Of a stretch of DNA of 64,000 bases, positions 34,222 through 45,124 are shown piece by piece (position 1 is the stretch's first letter; each line of letters opens with the position of its first letter). This DNA comes from Deinococcus hopiensis KR-140. Its GTDB lineage: Bacteria; Deinococcota; Deinococci; Deinococcales; Deinococcaceae. The position numbers were made by a program, and so were the translations under genes. The notes below the pieces were generated by a model, which worked only from the letters and a program-made list of their open reading frames with translations, did no database searches and was not told the origin of the DNA. The stretch covers positions 248,001 through 312,000 of the forward strand of contig NZ_FWWU01000007.1 of assembly GCF_900176165.1 (NCBI RefSeq). The letters run 5' to 3'.

Positions 34222-34956
34222 CTAGCTGTCCGCCTCTGCCGCCACCCGCACGAGTTGCGCAGCAGCGTCTTCCAATACCAGTCCACCGTGGTAAGTCAGT
34301 ACCGCCTTCGCTGACTCCTGGGCCAATTTCTGCACGCTCTTGAGCGCTTGACCCATGTCAGGCGTCATGCGCGCCACCGGCCCGTTCAGCTGCCCGCCAG
34401 CACTGGTCATCGCATCTCCGGTAATCAATACACCGTCCTGCTGAACATATAAGCTCAGGTGGCCCACCGTATGCCCAGGAGTGGCGATGACCTTCACACC
34501 GCCCGCAAAGTCAAGCACCTCGCCATCGTGCAGCACCTGAGTGACGTGGGCCTTTGGTGGGTTGGCGAAAACGGCCTGCATTTCAGGAGGCATGCTGGCG
34601 AGCATCTCTGGAGAAGGCTGCTTCTGGCCCGGTTTCTCCCCCTGAACGTACGGCACCTCGGCCTCCAGGGCCAGCACTTCAGCGCCAGAGGCCGCCAAGA
34701 TGGCCGGCAGGGAGCCGATGTGGTCGAGATCGTGATGCGTCACGATAATCCGCTTCACATCGGTCCAGCTAAGTTTCAGGGTTCGCAGCGCGGTCTGGAA
34801 CAGGCCTTCCATCCCTGGAATTCCGGTGTCTACCAGCGTGGCCCCGTGGGCCTCATCCAGGATCAGGGCCGGAAAGATGGTGGTTGGTGTGCCCATCAGG
34901 ACTGCACCGATGGGCAGGGCGTAAACGTGTTCACTCATCTTGATCGGCTCTGCCAT
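34222..34956 (-). CDS. MBL-fold metallo-hydrolase
   Basis: 244 residues. The metal site is HHDLDHIG, then H in ATPGHTVGH, D in LITGDAM and a final H in VLTYHGG. Glyoxalase II/lactonase-type subclass, substrate unknown. It is not closely similar to the lactonase at 30507. The ATG at 34956 has a TAGCCT sequence six bases upstream, a possible leaderless -10, with no clear -35. Confidence 0.8.
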   Translation of the reverse strand: MAEPIKMSEHVYALPIGAVLMGTPTTIFPALILDEAHGATLVDTGIPGMEGLFQTALRTLKLSWTDVKRIIVTHHDLDHIGSLPAILAASGAEVLALEAEVPYVQGEKPGQKQPSPEMLASMPPEMQAVFANPPKAHVTQVLHDGEVLDFAGGVKVIATPGHTVGHLSLYVQQDGVLITGDAMTSAGGQLNGPVARMTPDMGQALKSVQKLAQESAKAVLTYHGGLVLEDAAAQLVRVAAEADS

Positions 34957-34999
34957 GGGCAGAGGCTACCACCGGTTCGCCCAATCCCTGACACCCATA

Positions 35000-35157
35000 A
35001 CGTCGACCTGCAAGAAGCCTGGAAGACCGTGACAAGCTTCTCGCAACTGTTGGCGCGCAAGTACCCGCGGCAGTTGGATTCAAAGGGTGAACCGTACCTG
35101 CGCCTCGTCACTGAAGGCACCCAATACGGAATCAAAGTGATTCCTGTATGTGGCTAG
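35000..35157 (+). pseudogene. C-terminal fragment of an unknown protein
   Basis: The plus frame VDLQEAWKTVTSFSQLLARK, then YPRQLDSKGEPYLRLVTEGT, ending IKVIPVCG, looks coding but has no start. Its last codons lie inside the 112-bp repeat copy B. On the far side of the repeat, another startless frame (LLKDLLASASVTRGLGALVP...CK, ending near 35379) may be a second broken piece. Confidence 0.35.
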
Positions 35158-35234
35158 ATGTGTGATGAGGATATAGATCACGTCTGGGAGGACTTAAATA
35201 GATATGACTCTCATAACTATATGCGTGAGAATCA
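35123..35234 (-). repeat. 112-bp dispersed repeat, copy B
   Basis: Inverted relative of 6616-6727. Its GGAATCA/TGATTCC palindrome is nearly perfect here, and the TGACTCTCAT/GTGAGAATCA pair is present. Confidence 0.6.
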
Positions 35235-35413
35235 CTCTTGCGTATAACTCCTAAAAGACCTGCTGGCCTCCGCGAGCGTGACGCGTGGGTTGGGCGCCCT
35301 GGTGCCCGTGGACACCCACGTGGTCCTCATGCAGGATATGCCGTCCAGATCGGGAGTCCAGGTGGCAGGGTGTAAATAGGGGCGTTGCCCCTCGCTTTGG
35401 GAGAAGGATATCA

Positions 35414-35587
35414 ATGTCACCGTTGCTCCGGCGCGGCGAGCAGAACTGTCCCTGTAGGGCCTGGAGTGGCGGTGCTTGGCTGATCCTTGAGGAGGTCGCC
35501 CCGGAGGACTTGGCAGGCGGTCTCGCTGGAGTTGTGGCCGAACTCTCGCGGGTGGATACGCTCGAAAAGGACAGACTTCATGATTGA
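35414..35587 (+). CDS. Small hypothetical protein
   Basis: 57 residues from an ATG preceded by GGAGAAGGA at good distance. The end (EEVAPEDLAGGLAGVVAELS) looks like an amphipathic helix. Its stop overlaps the start of the following 40-residue frame (ATGATTGA), suggesting coupling. Not recognised. Confidence 0.35.
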   Translation: MSPLLRRGEQNCPCRAWSGGAWLILEEVAPEDLAGGLAGVVAELSRVDTLEKDRLHD

Positions 35588-35702
35588 TCCCCAGCAAGAC
35601 GGTCCAGGCGGTGACGAGGCCCGTCCTTCCCCGAGGTTCAGGACGGCTGAGGAGGTCATGCATTTCCGCCCGGAACTGTTTGGCATGCTCCGCCCTGAGT
35701 AA
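35580..35702 (+). CDS. Very small hypothetical protein
   Basis: 40 residues beginning MIDPQQDGPGGDE and ending EEVMHFRPELFGMLRPE. It starts inside the end of the upstream small gene. The overlap and aromatic-rich C-terminus are the only support. Confidence 0.25.
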   Translation: MIDPQQDGPGGDEARPSPRFRTAEEVMHFRPELFGMLRPE

Positions 35703-35713
35703 CGCAGACCGTC

Positions 35714-35750
35714 ACTGCTCAGCATGTCGTCCCGCCTTACGCTGAGTAGT
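35714..35750. repeat. 37-bp hairpin repeat, copy 3
   Basis: ACTGCTCA/TGAGTAGT arms, same total length, centre diverged. It sits just past the two small frames. Confidence 0.5.
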
Positions 35751-36039
35751 AACGGGGCGTTGGCCCATCCTCAAACTGGACGCGGCTCCCTGGGACACGA
35801 TGAGGGGCGTGGGGCTGGCGTCAGCTGTAGGCCAGGTTGGCGAAGTGGAATGAATGTCCCCTCTCGCGGCGCACACCTTGGTGGGTGCCTTTTTTGTCTA
35901 CAGGGAATGGAGGGGGCTGTGGAGAAGCGCCAGCCCTGATACCCTGCCCGCATATGCCGAGGCCCCGTCATGCTCCTCTGGGTCTCCCGCTCTACGCCAT
36001 ACATCATTCGTATAGCCCCTCATCTATAGAAAGGCTGCG
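35751..36039. other. Intergenic leader before hypothetical gene
   Basis: No gene seen. The following gene has GAAAGG before its ATG. Confidence 0.3.
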
Positions 36040-36582
36040 ATGACCCTTCCCCCTCCTGAAATGCCCGAAGCGCGCCTCATTGCTCTGATCCAGCAGCAGG
36101 AGGCCCAAGGGCGTGTCCGTGCTGCACGGCTTCCAGTCGACGAACCTACAGCCGCCGCCTTAACGGCGTATGGCGCAGACCGGGTCACGCTGTTTGTGTT
36201 TAACCGCCGTCACTTGTATGACGTTCGCGGCAACCTGGTCACCATGGGTGAATTGATCGCCGAGCTTGCGCCGCTGCTCTGGCCTACCGCTGCCAACCAA
36301 ACCTCAAACGGCCTCCAACGTGCTGGACAGCGTGCGCCCGGCTCGGACCTCACAGAAGTGCAAGCGGCCCACCTGCACCAATGGGCCACCATCGCCATTG
36401 GCCCGCTCCTGCCTGCCCCACGGGGCGCCACCGTCCTCCACGTCACACCCCTGCTCCCATCCCACCTGCGTGCCTCACATGAAGTGTCCCTCACCACGCC
36501 CAACGGGACATACATGAGCGACACTGATCGGCCGGCGGACGTCCTCCTCGGTGCGCTCCATGCCCTACTCCCTAAGCGCTAA
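36040..36582 (+). CDS. Hypothetical protein, 180 residues
   Basis: Not recognised. Alternating helical and beta character, with ARLIALIQQQEAQGRVRAAR at the N-terminus, a VTLFVFNRRHLYDVRGNLVT hairpin and a Pro-rich end. No signal peptide or membrane segment. Codon use is like neighbouring genes, and the start is preceded by GAAAGG. A hairpin lies downstream. Confidence 0.6.
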   Translation: MTLPPPEMPEARLIALIQQQEAQGRVRAARLPVDEPTAAALTAYGADRVTLFVFNRRHLYDVRGNLVTMGELIAELAPLLWPTAANQTSNGLQRAGQRAPGSDLTEVQAAHLHQWATIAIGPLLPAPRGATVLHVTPLLPSHLRASHEVSLTTPNGTYMSDTDRPADVLLGALHALLPKR

Positions 36583-36702
36583 GGCGTCGTTTAATCCTAT
36601 GAAGAGGGGTATTGCTTGGCCTGAGCCCTGTCGTCATTGCCGGGTCAGCCACACCAGCAGGGCATCCTGGTCCGTTTCCCCCCTGCGGAGCAGAAGGGAT
36701 AG

Positions 36703-36741
36703 CGGAAGGGACACAGGCAGTTGCGGCTGTGTCCCTTTCCG
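36703..36741. terminator. Hairpin between convergent genes
   Basis: GGGACACAG (36708-36716) pairs with CTGTGTCCC (36727-36735), extended by GGAA/TTCC. It lies between the 180-residue gene and the phosphoesterase gene. Confidence 0.6.
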
Positions 36742-36825
36742 TGGGCTGCTGTTGTCCGGAATTCCCTGCACTATCTTTCGCGGTCATCTCCGGTTGTTCG
36801 AGCACTCCAACATGAGGAGCGTTCA

Positions 36826-37578
36826 TCACTGCCCTAGAGCAAGCCGGGCAGCGAGCCTCTCAGGGAGGCCCACCTCCCGCATAGCTTTCTGCGTAAGCGC
36901 GACTGGGTAAGGCACCCGGAAAACCTCGAAGACTTCACTGACACTGTCGTAGATGCCGTAACTCGCGTGTGGATTGCCATCTCGCGGTTGACCCACGCTG
37001 CCAGGATTGAGAATGACTCGGGCGCCCCGTGGTACCTGGTAACTCCCACCCTCGGGAAAAGTCCGCACCTTCACCCAGTCGCCCACCGGCCCCTTGAGCG
37101 TGGCGTAGGCGGCGGGGGTATGCGTATGGCCCACGAAACCCAGGCGGCCCTGCCACCGGGCAAAGGCGTCGCGCGCAGCATTCACCGAATCGGTATAGGT
37201 ATCCATGCTAACGGGCGTACCGTGGCGGTAACGCGCGCCTAAGGGGGAGTCGTCCACTCCATCTGGCCAGGACCGGATCAACGCGAGGTCAAGCTTGGAC
37301 AACTGTGACAGCTGCCATGTGAGCGGCAGGGCCAACTCTTTGTCCTGGCTCGTACGTCGGTTGTCGACGTACGTCAACATCGTGTGTTCGTGGTTCCCCA
37401 GGATGCATGTGGCGCCGAGGTCGCGCAGCGCAGTCACGACTTCAACAGGATGAGGGCCGTACCCAAGGGCGTCTCCCAGATGAATCACCCGGTCGAAACT
37501 CCGGGATTGAGCGTCGTTTAAGACTGCATCCAGGGCCGGATAGTTTGCGTGGATGTCAGAAAGCACCAGGAGCCGCAC
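36826..37578 (-). CDS. Metallophosphoesterase (YfcE/diadenosine tetraphosphatase-like)
   Basis: From the GTG at 37578 the product is 250 residues and begins exactly at the family's first motif, RLLVLSDIHANYPALDAVL. Then LGDALGYGP, ILGNHEH and the late VGHTHTPAAY and LNPGSVGQPRDG complete the two-metal calcineurin-type site. A long in-frame extension to 37722 has no family similarity. A TATCAT box six bases before the GTG suggests a leaderless message. Substrate not determined. Confidence 0.85.
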   Translation of the reverse strand: MRLLVLSDIHANYPALDAVLNDAQSRSFDRVIHLGDALGYGPHPVEVVTALRDLGATCILGNHEHTMLTYVDNRRTSQDKELALPLTWQLSQLSKLDLALIRSWPDGVDDSPLGARYRHGTPVSMDTYTDSVNAARDAFARWQGRLGFVGHTHTPAAYATLKGPVGDWVKVRTFPEGGSYQVPRGARVILNPGSVGQPRDGNPHASYGIYDSVSEVFEVFRVPYPVALTQKAMREVGLPERLAARLALGQ

Positions 37579-37790
37579 AAGAACATGATAGCGGACCAGC
37601 GAAGAATTCAAGAAAGATGGTAAGGAGTCAGGAGCCCCGGTTGTGGCAACTTGAGCTCGGTAGCCCGCTGAGCTGGGACCAACCGGAAACTGTACCGGCA
37701 CCGTTTCCCCAGGGAGGTCCAAATCTGGTAAAGCCCATTGCCATCACCCGGTCTTCCCCCAGGCGTAGTGACCCAAATCCTCTGCCAGAG

Positions 37791-38303
37791 TCAGGCGCGC
37801 GCCAGCGTAAGGAACGTCATGTCATACGCGTGGTGTTCATCTTTTGGCCGAAATTCCCGGCCCAGGGTCTTCCAGAGGTCTACCTGGGCCTCTCCAGCAG
37901 GAGGGAAGAAGGTGTCCCCCTCCAGATCGGTGTGAACCAGCGTCAGGTACATGCGGCTGACCTGGTCGAGATACAAGCTGTAGACCTCGGCCCCACCGAT
38001 CACCATGATTTCCGGCGCGTCCCCAGCGGCCTGCAGGGCGTCTCCAGGCGTGTACACGAGGGTACATCCGCGCGCCTCATACGCGTGGTCGCGGGTGAGC
38101 ACGATGTTGTGGCGGCCTGGGAGGGGCCTGCCGATGCCCTGGTGGACCTTGCGGCCCATGATCACTGGTTTGCCGAGCGTGAGGCGGCGGAAGTGCTTCA
38201 TGTCCTCAGGGAGGCGCCAGGGCAGTTCCAGGCCGCGCCCGATCACTCGCCCTGGCGTGGTCATGGCGGCGACCAAGCTCAGGCGGGGGTTGGTGAGCTT
38301 CAA
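37791..38303 (-). CDS. folA: Dihydrofolate reductase
   Basis: About 170 residues beginning at TTG 38303, preceded by GGGAGG five bases away. NADPH/folate motifs: LVAAMTTPGRVIG, LPWRLPEDMKHFRRLT (with the active-site acidic residue), PVIMGRKVHQGIGRPLPGR and IMVIGGAEVYSLYL. It makes tetrahydrofolate, regenerating what thymidylate synthase consumes. It starts nine bases after the thyA stop, so the two form an operon. The TTG start should keep it below thyA in translation. Confidence 0.9.
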   Translation of the reverse strand: MKLTNPRLSLVAAMTTPGRVIGRGLELPWRLPEDMKHFRRLTLGKPVIMGRKVHQGIGRPLPGRHNIVLTRDHAYEARGCTLVYTPGDALQAAGDAPEIMVIGGAEVYSLYLDQVSRMYLTLVHTDLEGDTFFPPAGEAQVDLWKTLGREFRPKDEHHAYDMTFLTLARA

Positions 38304-38313
38304 CAGAACCTCC

Positions 38314-39150
38314 CTACACCGAGACGGGCATTTTGATGTGCGGATGTGGATCGTATCCCAGCAGCTGCAGGTCCTCACAGCGGAAAGCAAAGAGGTCACG
38401 CACGTCCGGGTTGAGCCGAACGTGTGGCAGGGCACGGGGCTCACGCGTGAGCTGTTCGCGGACGCCGTCCATCTGGTTGAGGTAGATGTGCGCGTCGCCG
38501 AAGGTGTGGATGAACTCGCCGGGTTTCAGTCCCACCACCTGCGCGACCATCTGCGTCAAGAGCGCGTACGAGGCGATGTTGAACGGCACGCCAATCGGCA
38601 CGTCCGCGGAGCGCTGGTAGAGCTGGCAACTCAGGCGGCCTTCCGAGACGAAAAACTGGAACATCGTGTGGCACGGGGGTAGGGCCATGTCCTCAATTTC
38701 TGCCGGATTCCAAGCGGTGACGAGGTGGCGCGTGCTGTAGGGATTGTCGCGCAGCCCCTGGATCAGACGCGAGATCTGATCGATCGTGCCGCCCCGCCCA
38801 TCAGGCCAGCTGCGCCACTGCACGCCGTACACGGGGCCGAGTTCACCGTGCTCGTCTGCCCAGGCGTCCCAGATGTTGACCCCGTGCTGCTGCAGGTACC
38901 GGATGTTGCTGCTGCCTTGGAGGAACCACAGCAGCTCATGCACCACCCCCTTGAAGTGAATTTTTTTGGTGGTAACGAGTGGGAAACCCTGGGCGAGGTC
39001 GAAGCGCATCTGGTATCCGAAGACGCGTCGGCGTCCGGTTCCAGTGCGGTCTTGTGTGTCGACGCCGGAGTCGAGGATGTGGCGGAGCAGGTCGAGGTAC
39101 GGTTGCAAGGTTGAGGGTCTCCTGGCGTGCTTGGCGTTGGGAGGGGGCAC
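38314..39150 (-). CDS. thyA: Thymidylate synthase
   Basis: 278 residues. Family marks: DRTGTGRRRVFGYQMRFDL, LWFLQGSSNIRYL, the catalytic Cys in LPPCHTMFQFFV, QRSADVPIGVPFNIASYALL and HIYLNQMDGV. It methylates dUMP to dTMP with methylene-tetrahydrofolate. GTG start, with AGAGGA upstream. Finding thyA-folA among accessory DNA is notable. They could be the only copies or a plasmid-borne set. Confidence 0.95.
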   Translation of the reverse strand: MPPPNAKHARRPSTLQPYLDLLRHILDSGVDTQDRTGTGRRRVFGYQMRFDLAQGFPLVTTKKIHFKGVVHELLWFLQGSSNIRYLQQHGVNIWDAWADEHGELGPVYGVQWRSWPDGRGGTIDQISRLIQGLRDNPYSTRHLVTAWNPAEIEDMALPPCHTMFQFFVSEGRLSCQLYQRSADVPIGVPFNIASYALLTQMVAQVVGLKPGEFIHTFGDAHIYLNQMDGVREQLTREPRALPHVRLNPDVRDLFAFRCEDLQLLGYDPHPHIKMPVSV

Positions 39151-39619
39151 GCTCCCATTCCTCTGGATTCTATAAGGTCAATCGTCTTGAAGTCTGGCGC
39201 TTGCGCGATCACCATCTCCCGAATATCTGTGAAAGCGGCGCAACCACAAGCGTCAGATGCACGCTAACGCAGAGCGTGACAGGAACGGCTGCCGCAAACC
39301 GACATAGACGGCTGGGGAATATACGTTCCAAGTCCACTCGCCACTCTCGAGTCTTGTCCGAACACCACTCAGGATCTCAGGGGCCAAACCGCCTTGCTGA
39401 TGGAGCCCGTTTGTCCGGCAGACCCGATCTGGGGGGCCAAGCGCTTCGGTCTGGAGAGCCGAAAGGCCTTGGTGGACGTTCCACAGGGCGAGGTACCTTT
39501 TTCGTTGGCAGGGCAACGAGCCGGAAGCCCACACCAGGCGGCGGAGCGTGGTCCCATCTTCAGGAGGAGGGAAGGGGCAAGGCGTCTGATCCCCTACGCT
39601 TCTCCCGGACGCTACCTAT
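39151..39619. other. No gene identified
   Basis: Open frames on both strands lack motifs and starts. Probably decayed DNA. Confidence 0.3.
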
Positions 39620-39743
39620 TGGTACTCCGTTGACTGGCGGGAACCTGATGGATGGCGCCCGTGTTTCTGGGGTCAGCGCGGTACGTAAAGAGTGGGAATC
39701 CCCCGTGTTCTTCGCCAGCACTTTCAGACTCAACGGAGTACCA
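39620..39743. mobile_element. MITE with 14-bp perfect inverted repeats and 4-bp duplication
   Basis: TGGTACTCCGTTGA (39620-39633) and its exact complement (39730-39743) bound a 124-bp non-coding unit. CTAT flanks both sides (39616-39619, 39744-39747). No parent element is present in the window. Confidence 0.7.
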
Positions 39744-39880
39744 CTATACCGACTCCAATCGAATCGTTTGCGGAGCTATTCAGTCCAAGCAGAGCGAGAA
39801 GGAGAAAAACGGGTTCCGGGTGTGGAGGGAAGCACACCGGCGGTCTTCCGGTGTGTTCACGAAACGGACGCAACCCGTAC

Positions 39881-40501
39881 TTACCTGCTGCCGAAGATTT
39901 TGGGGAACAGGGTGCGAGCGGGCGTGAGCGGCTTGGTGCTCACCCAGTAGGGGAGACTCAGGGAGGCGTTCTTCACAGAGAACCTTCCCGACTCGCTCAC
40001 AGTCATCACTGCGTTCCAACCTGCACGGAGCGTGAGGTCGTAGTACGTGTTAAGGCCCGTGCAGCGGCCCTTGACAGTCGCAATTCGGTCGCTGTATAGC
40101 CACTGGGATCGACGGGTGGGCTCGTAGAGGCGGTCGGCCTGCATGATCAGGACTACGGTGTTGTGCTCAGCGGAGAACAGCATCAACTGCTCAGCGGTAT
40201 AGGTGTTGGGTTCACTCGGGTTGCTGATGACGCCAGGGCAGGCACCAAGGGGATGGAGGTCCGGTTTGAAGCTCTGGGGGACGGTGAGGTTGAAGCGGGG
40301 ACCCTCAAGGGTTCCGAGGCCGACGATCTTGCCCTGGGCGAGGTTGGTCAGGAGCACCAGCGTTTTACCTGCGCCGTTGCTGGCCTCCCAGGCGGAGAAG
40401 TTCCGGATCTCGCCTTGTATTCCGACTGCGCGAACTGTTCCAGATGCAGCGATAGGGGTTAGAGAGAGTGTCAGGGAGAGAAAGCGCGAGAGAATGGACA
40501 C
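39881..40501 (-). CDS. Secreted hypothetical protein
   Basis: 206 residues with a signal peptide (SILSRFLSLTLSLTPIAASG). The mature part is beta-rich, with ETKTLVLL-like strands (GKTLVLLTNLAQGKIVGLGT), two cysteines and a QADRLYEPTRRSQW segment. Not recognised. GTG start at 40501. A hairpin with ACACCGG/CCGGTGT arms at about 39835-39860 may end its message. Confidence 0.55.
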   Translation of the reverse strand: MSILSRFLSLTLSLTPIAASGTVRAVGIQGEIRNFSAWEASNGAGKTLVLLTNLAQGKIVGLGTLEGPRFNLTVPQSFKPDLHPLGACPGVISNPSEPNTYTAEQLMLFSAEHNTVVLIMQADRLYEPTRRSQWLYSDRIATVKGRCTGLNTYYDLTLRAGWNAVMTVSESGRFSVKNASLSLPYWVSTKPLTPARTLFPKIFGSR

Positions 40502-40899
40502 GGGGCCACGGTAGGCAATCTTTATCAGCCCTTAATCAGACGGTGATTGTTCCCGGACGCTTTCCCCTACACGGTTGGACGCCGTTCTGGTTGACCTGCC
40601 TGTTCTCTTTGTCTGTCTTGTCCCCTGGCAGTCCCGGCACATCAGCAGCGCCACGCTCTTGGCATCCATCATCCCTTACCTCCGCTGAAGGACTGCTCTA
40701 ACCCCATGTTCCCCGTGTTGGCGCGCTCCTCTAGCCGTCGTCGGGGGAGGTGGGGTCAAGGGGAAACGATCAGGCAGGAAAGCGAACGTGACCGGAAGGC
40801 CAAGGGTCATATCAGGCATGAGCGCAGGCGCCGCCCTAATGTGCTTGGCGCAGTGGGGAGTACGCCGCGTGGCCCGCTCCCGCGCCCGAAAGGACACCC
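40502..40899. other. Upstream region of otsA and the secreted-protein gene
   Basis: A divergent 400-bp gap. No gene or clear promoter pair was recognised. Confidence 0.3.
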
Positions 40900-42269
<1,370 letters not shown>

Positions 42270-42273
<4 letters not shown>

Positions 42274-42989
42274 CGCTGTCGCCCGAACTTCTGGCCCTGG
42301 CGGAGCGCGCCCTGCTGGTGATCTGCGATTATGACGGCACGCTGGCCCCCATCGTGCCCCGACCCGAGGACGCTGTGCCTGAACCCGGAGCGCGGGAGGC
42401 GCTGGCCCAGTTTCTCGCGCACCCCCACCACCACGCCGCCATCGTGACGGGCCGCCAGGCGGAGCAAGCCGCCGCCTTCCTGACTTTGCCGGGCCTGCCC
42501 GTGATCGGTCTGCACGGAATGGAGTGGCCCGGCGAGGAAACGGCGCCGCCCGACGTCCAGGCCCTGCGCTCCCTGACTGAAGCCCTGCCAGAGGTGCCTG
42601 GCCTTCGTAAAGAGCACAAGGGCTGGACCCTGGCGGTTCACTACCGCGAGGTACTGGGAACACAGCAGGCTGGAGTCGAGGCCCAGCTGGCTGCCTTGCC
42701 CCTCCCCCCCGGGTGGGAGATGATCGCCGGGAAGAAGGTGCGCGAGTTTCGTCCGGCAGGTTTTGGCAAGGGCCGCGCTGTGGTCCGCCTGGCCCAGGAG
42801 CGTTCCGACCTCCTGCCCGTTTTTATCGGTGACGACCTGACCGACGAGGAAGGCTTCACGGCCCTACGGAAACTGGGTGGCGTGACCGTCAAGGTGGGGG
42901 AGGGGGAGACCGAGGCACAGTTCCGGGTCGGTGGCCCGACAGAGGTGGTGGCGCTGCTGCGCGCCTGGGGGGGAGGGGAAAAGAGTTGA
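42270..42989 (+). CDS. otsB: Trehalose-6-phosphate phosphatase
   Basis: 239 residues of the HAD type IIB. Motif I is VICDYDGTLAPI, with the nucleophile and acid Asp pair. Motif II lies around AAIVTGRQ, the lysine motif in GWEMIAGKKVREFRP, and motif III in PVFIGDDLTDEEGF. It removes phosphate to give trehalose. ATGA overlap with otsA means coupled translation. A complete OtsA-OtsB route. Confidence 0.95.
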
Positions 42990-43226
42990 CCGCAGCCCCT
43001 ACGCCGCCTGTTCCTGGGCACGGTGAGGCGGTGCACGGGCAGTGCCGCCGATTCAGAACCTGGTGGGTCCCTTGCCATAGGTAAGCGGTTTCCCAAGCTC
43101 GAGGATGCCGAGGTTCACCTCGACCAGGGCAGGCTACTGTTCTCTCATCATCCAGGGGTCTGCAAGCCTACACCCGTGGCAAGTGACCCACTGGTAATCA
43201 TGCATGGGCCGAGAATTCAACTGCTT

Positions 43227-43970
43227 TAGGGTATTTGTCGTAAAGATGCCAAAGGGTCAGCCTGGTGGCACGGGTCGTGGAGATCATGCGCACGAACGGC
43301 TTTCAGGGTGACTTCAGTGGCCGGTATGAGGCCGTCGGCTGTTCGGAAAGACTGTGCTCTTACGACTGCTTTGATCTTGGAGAACACCGCCTCAATAGGA
43401 TTGAAGACCAGACTATAAGATAGAAGGAACAAGAGCCGACGGCCCTGTACCTCAATGAATGTTCAAGCGAACCCCCAATGGTAAGATGCTATATGGTTAA
43501 TGGTAATGATTGGTAGTGAATATAAGGTGGACCAGATTAGATGGTAGATTTACCGCTCGAACGATGGACCGTTGACCGCCCCGCTCGAGAAAACCGGGAT
43601 CACCTGGCCCGTAAGTTGTAGGGCACCAATCAAGATCTGGTTATGTCCGAGATTACGGGAACACGGCCATGGGTCCCCTCAGAACGATGAGCAGGTGCGT
43701 AGCCACGGATCATCGCTGTGCTGAAGCAGCTTTCGTCGAGGAGGACCAGTTGTTCTGGATGAGTGAGATGCGGAGTCAGGTCATGGAGAAACCGCTGTCT
43801 CTGCTCTTCACTTCGTTCGCAGACAACCGGCATTTTTTATGGTTGGTGTGGTGCTTGCGGAGTCACTGGTCCACCATTTTAAAACTGACCTTCGAGCATG
43901 TCGCCTCTTCAAGCCTGTAAGTATGCTCGACCAACGTCGCATTCCGGTGGGCTTCGGAATGTCTGAACGT
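43227..43970 (-). pseudogene. IS630 type A relic
   Basis: Minus-strand pieces match IS630 transposases in order: PTIKNAGCLRTK near the slippery site, ERSEEQRQRFLHDLTPHLTH, LVLLDESCFSTAM (first DDE Asp), and YSLVFNPIEAVFSKIKAVVR (Glu). Left end TAGGGTATTTGTCGTAAAG still resembles the terminal repeat. The N-terminal third and the second Asp region are missing and frames change several times. Confidence 0.75.
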
Positions 43971-43971
43971 G

Positions 43972-44008
43972 ACTGCTTAGCAAGGCAGCTATATTCCTGC
44001 CAAGCAGT
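43972..44008. repeat. 37-bp hairpin repeat, copy 4 (divergent)
   Basis: ACTGCTTA at 43972 and AAGCAGT ending 44008 give the same 37-bp span as copies 1-3, with an additional inner GGCAG/CTGCC stem. It lies beside the 3' end of the split phosphotransferase gene and could also act as a terminator. Confidence 0.45.
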
Positions 44009-44236
44009 CACGGACTCCGCACCGTCAACTTTACAAGGGGTCTTCAGTTGTCCAACAGCCAGCTCATCATGTTGCGAATGAACTCCCGCGAGAAGTTAAA
44101 GATGCCATCAGTGTCATAGTTGCGGTAATAGCACTCCACGTGCATGACCAGTGCCAGGTGCAGGGAGTAGAGGTGGGAGCGCTGCTGCTCGGCCAAAGTA
44201 AATTCCGTCTTGCCGTATCCGTGCATCTGCTGAGTA

Positions 44237-45124
44237 GACCTCTTGCGAAAGTCACGATCGGCAGGCTTGGGTGAGGTTGCACAGCGCTGCGATGAGCTGA
44301 ACCCGGAGTGCAAACCGACGCCGCCGATGTCGGTACACGCCCTTCAGCACACGGAAGATCTTCATGCGACGGATCATATGCTCGATTGCCTGCCTGGTAT
44401 GCGCGAGGACACGGTTGTCCTGGCGCTGCTCCGCGGACAGAGGCGACGCCTGCGTCGCCTTATGGGGGGTAAGGGCGTGCCTGTGGCTTCTCCACAGGCC
44501 CTGATACCCTGCATCTCCAATAAGCGCCGTTTGGTGAGGAAAACGAACGCCTGACTGACGAAACAGCTTTAGGTCATGAACCGCCCCAGCGCTCGTGGCG
44601 GTGCCCAGGATGCGCTGCGTCACTGTGCACATCAGCACCTGAAATTTCAGGGTGTGCCGCTTTTTCTTGCCGCTGTACCACGCGCGCTGCTTTTTTGGGC
44701 CGTTCACAGGGCACTTCGGAAGCATCGACCGCGACGATGCTGTACACGAGTTGTGCTTCCTGAAACACGCGTTTCTTGGGCAGCTGGAACCGTGCACTGG
44801 CAATCAGAGCCGCTTCCACGCGTTCCACCGTGCGATGCACGGTGGCTTCGTGCACACCCCAGTCGTCACCCAGGTGGGCGAAGGTCCGGTACTCGCGCCA
44901 GAATTCCAGGGTCATCAGCAGTTGTTCCGCCACGCTGAGCGCGGCGGGGCGGCCTGATTTCTTTTTCTGTCCTTCGCGTAGGGTCAGCACCTCTTCCATC
45001 TCAGCAAACGTTTCCGGGTAGACCCCGGTGCGTCGACGGAACTGCTTGCGATTCATCTTCAGCGTGCGTGTCAGACGGTCTCGCTCCACCCTCCCAGCTT
45101 AGCCTACGACTTTCGCAAGAGGTC
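44237..45124 (-). mobile_element. IS5-family (IS427-type) insertion in the kinase gene
   Basis: Inverted repeats GACCTCTTGCGAAAGTC and complement at both ends, TA duplicated at 44235-44236 and 45125-45126. Length 888 bp. Different from the IS5 pair at 16960 and 52787. Confidence 0.85.
44252..45089 (-). CDS. IS5-family transposase, two frames joined by frameshift
   Basis: First frame (45089 to 44574) has the N-terminal HTH (LSVAEQLLMTLEFWREYRTF, WGVHEATVHRTV) and first catalytic Asp in SIVAVDASEVPC. The second (to 44252) holds SGKKKRHTLKFQVLM, ALIGDAGYQGL (second Asp) and IEHMIRRMKIFRVLK (third, Glu). They meet at an A6 run in CCCAAAAAAG, a usual programmed -1 site of the IS427 group. Probably active. 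Confidence 0.82.
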
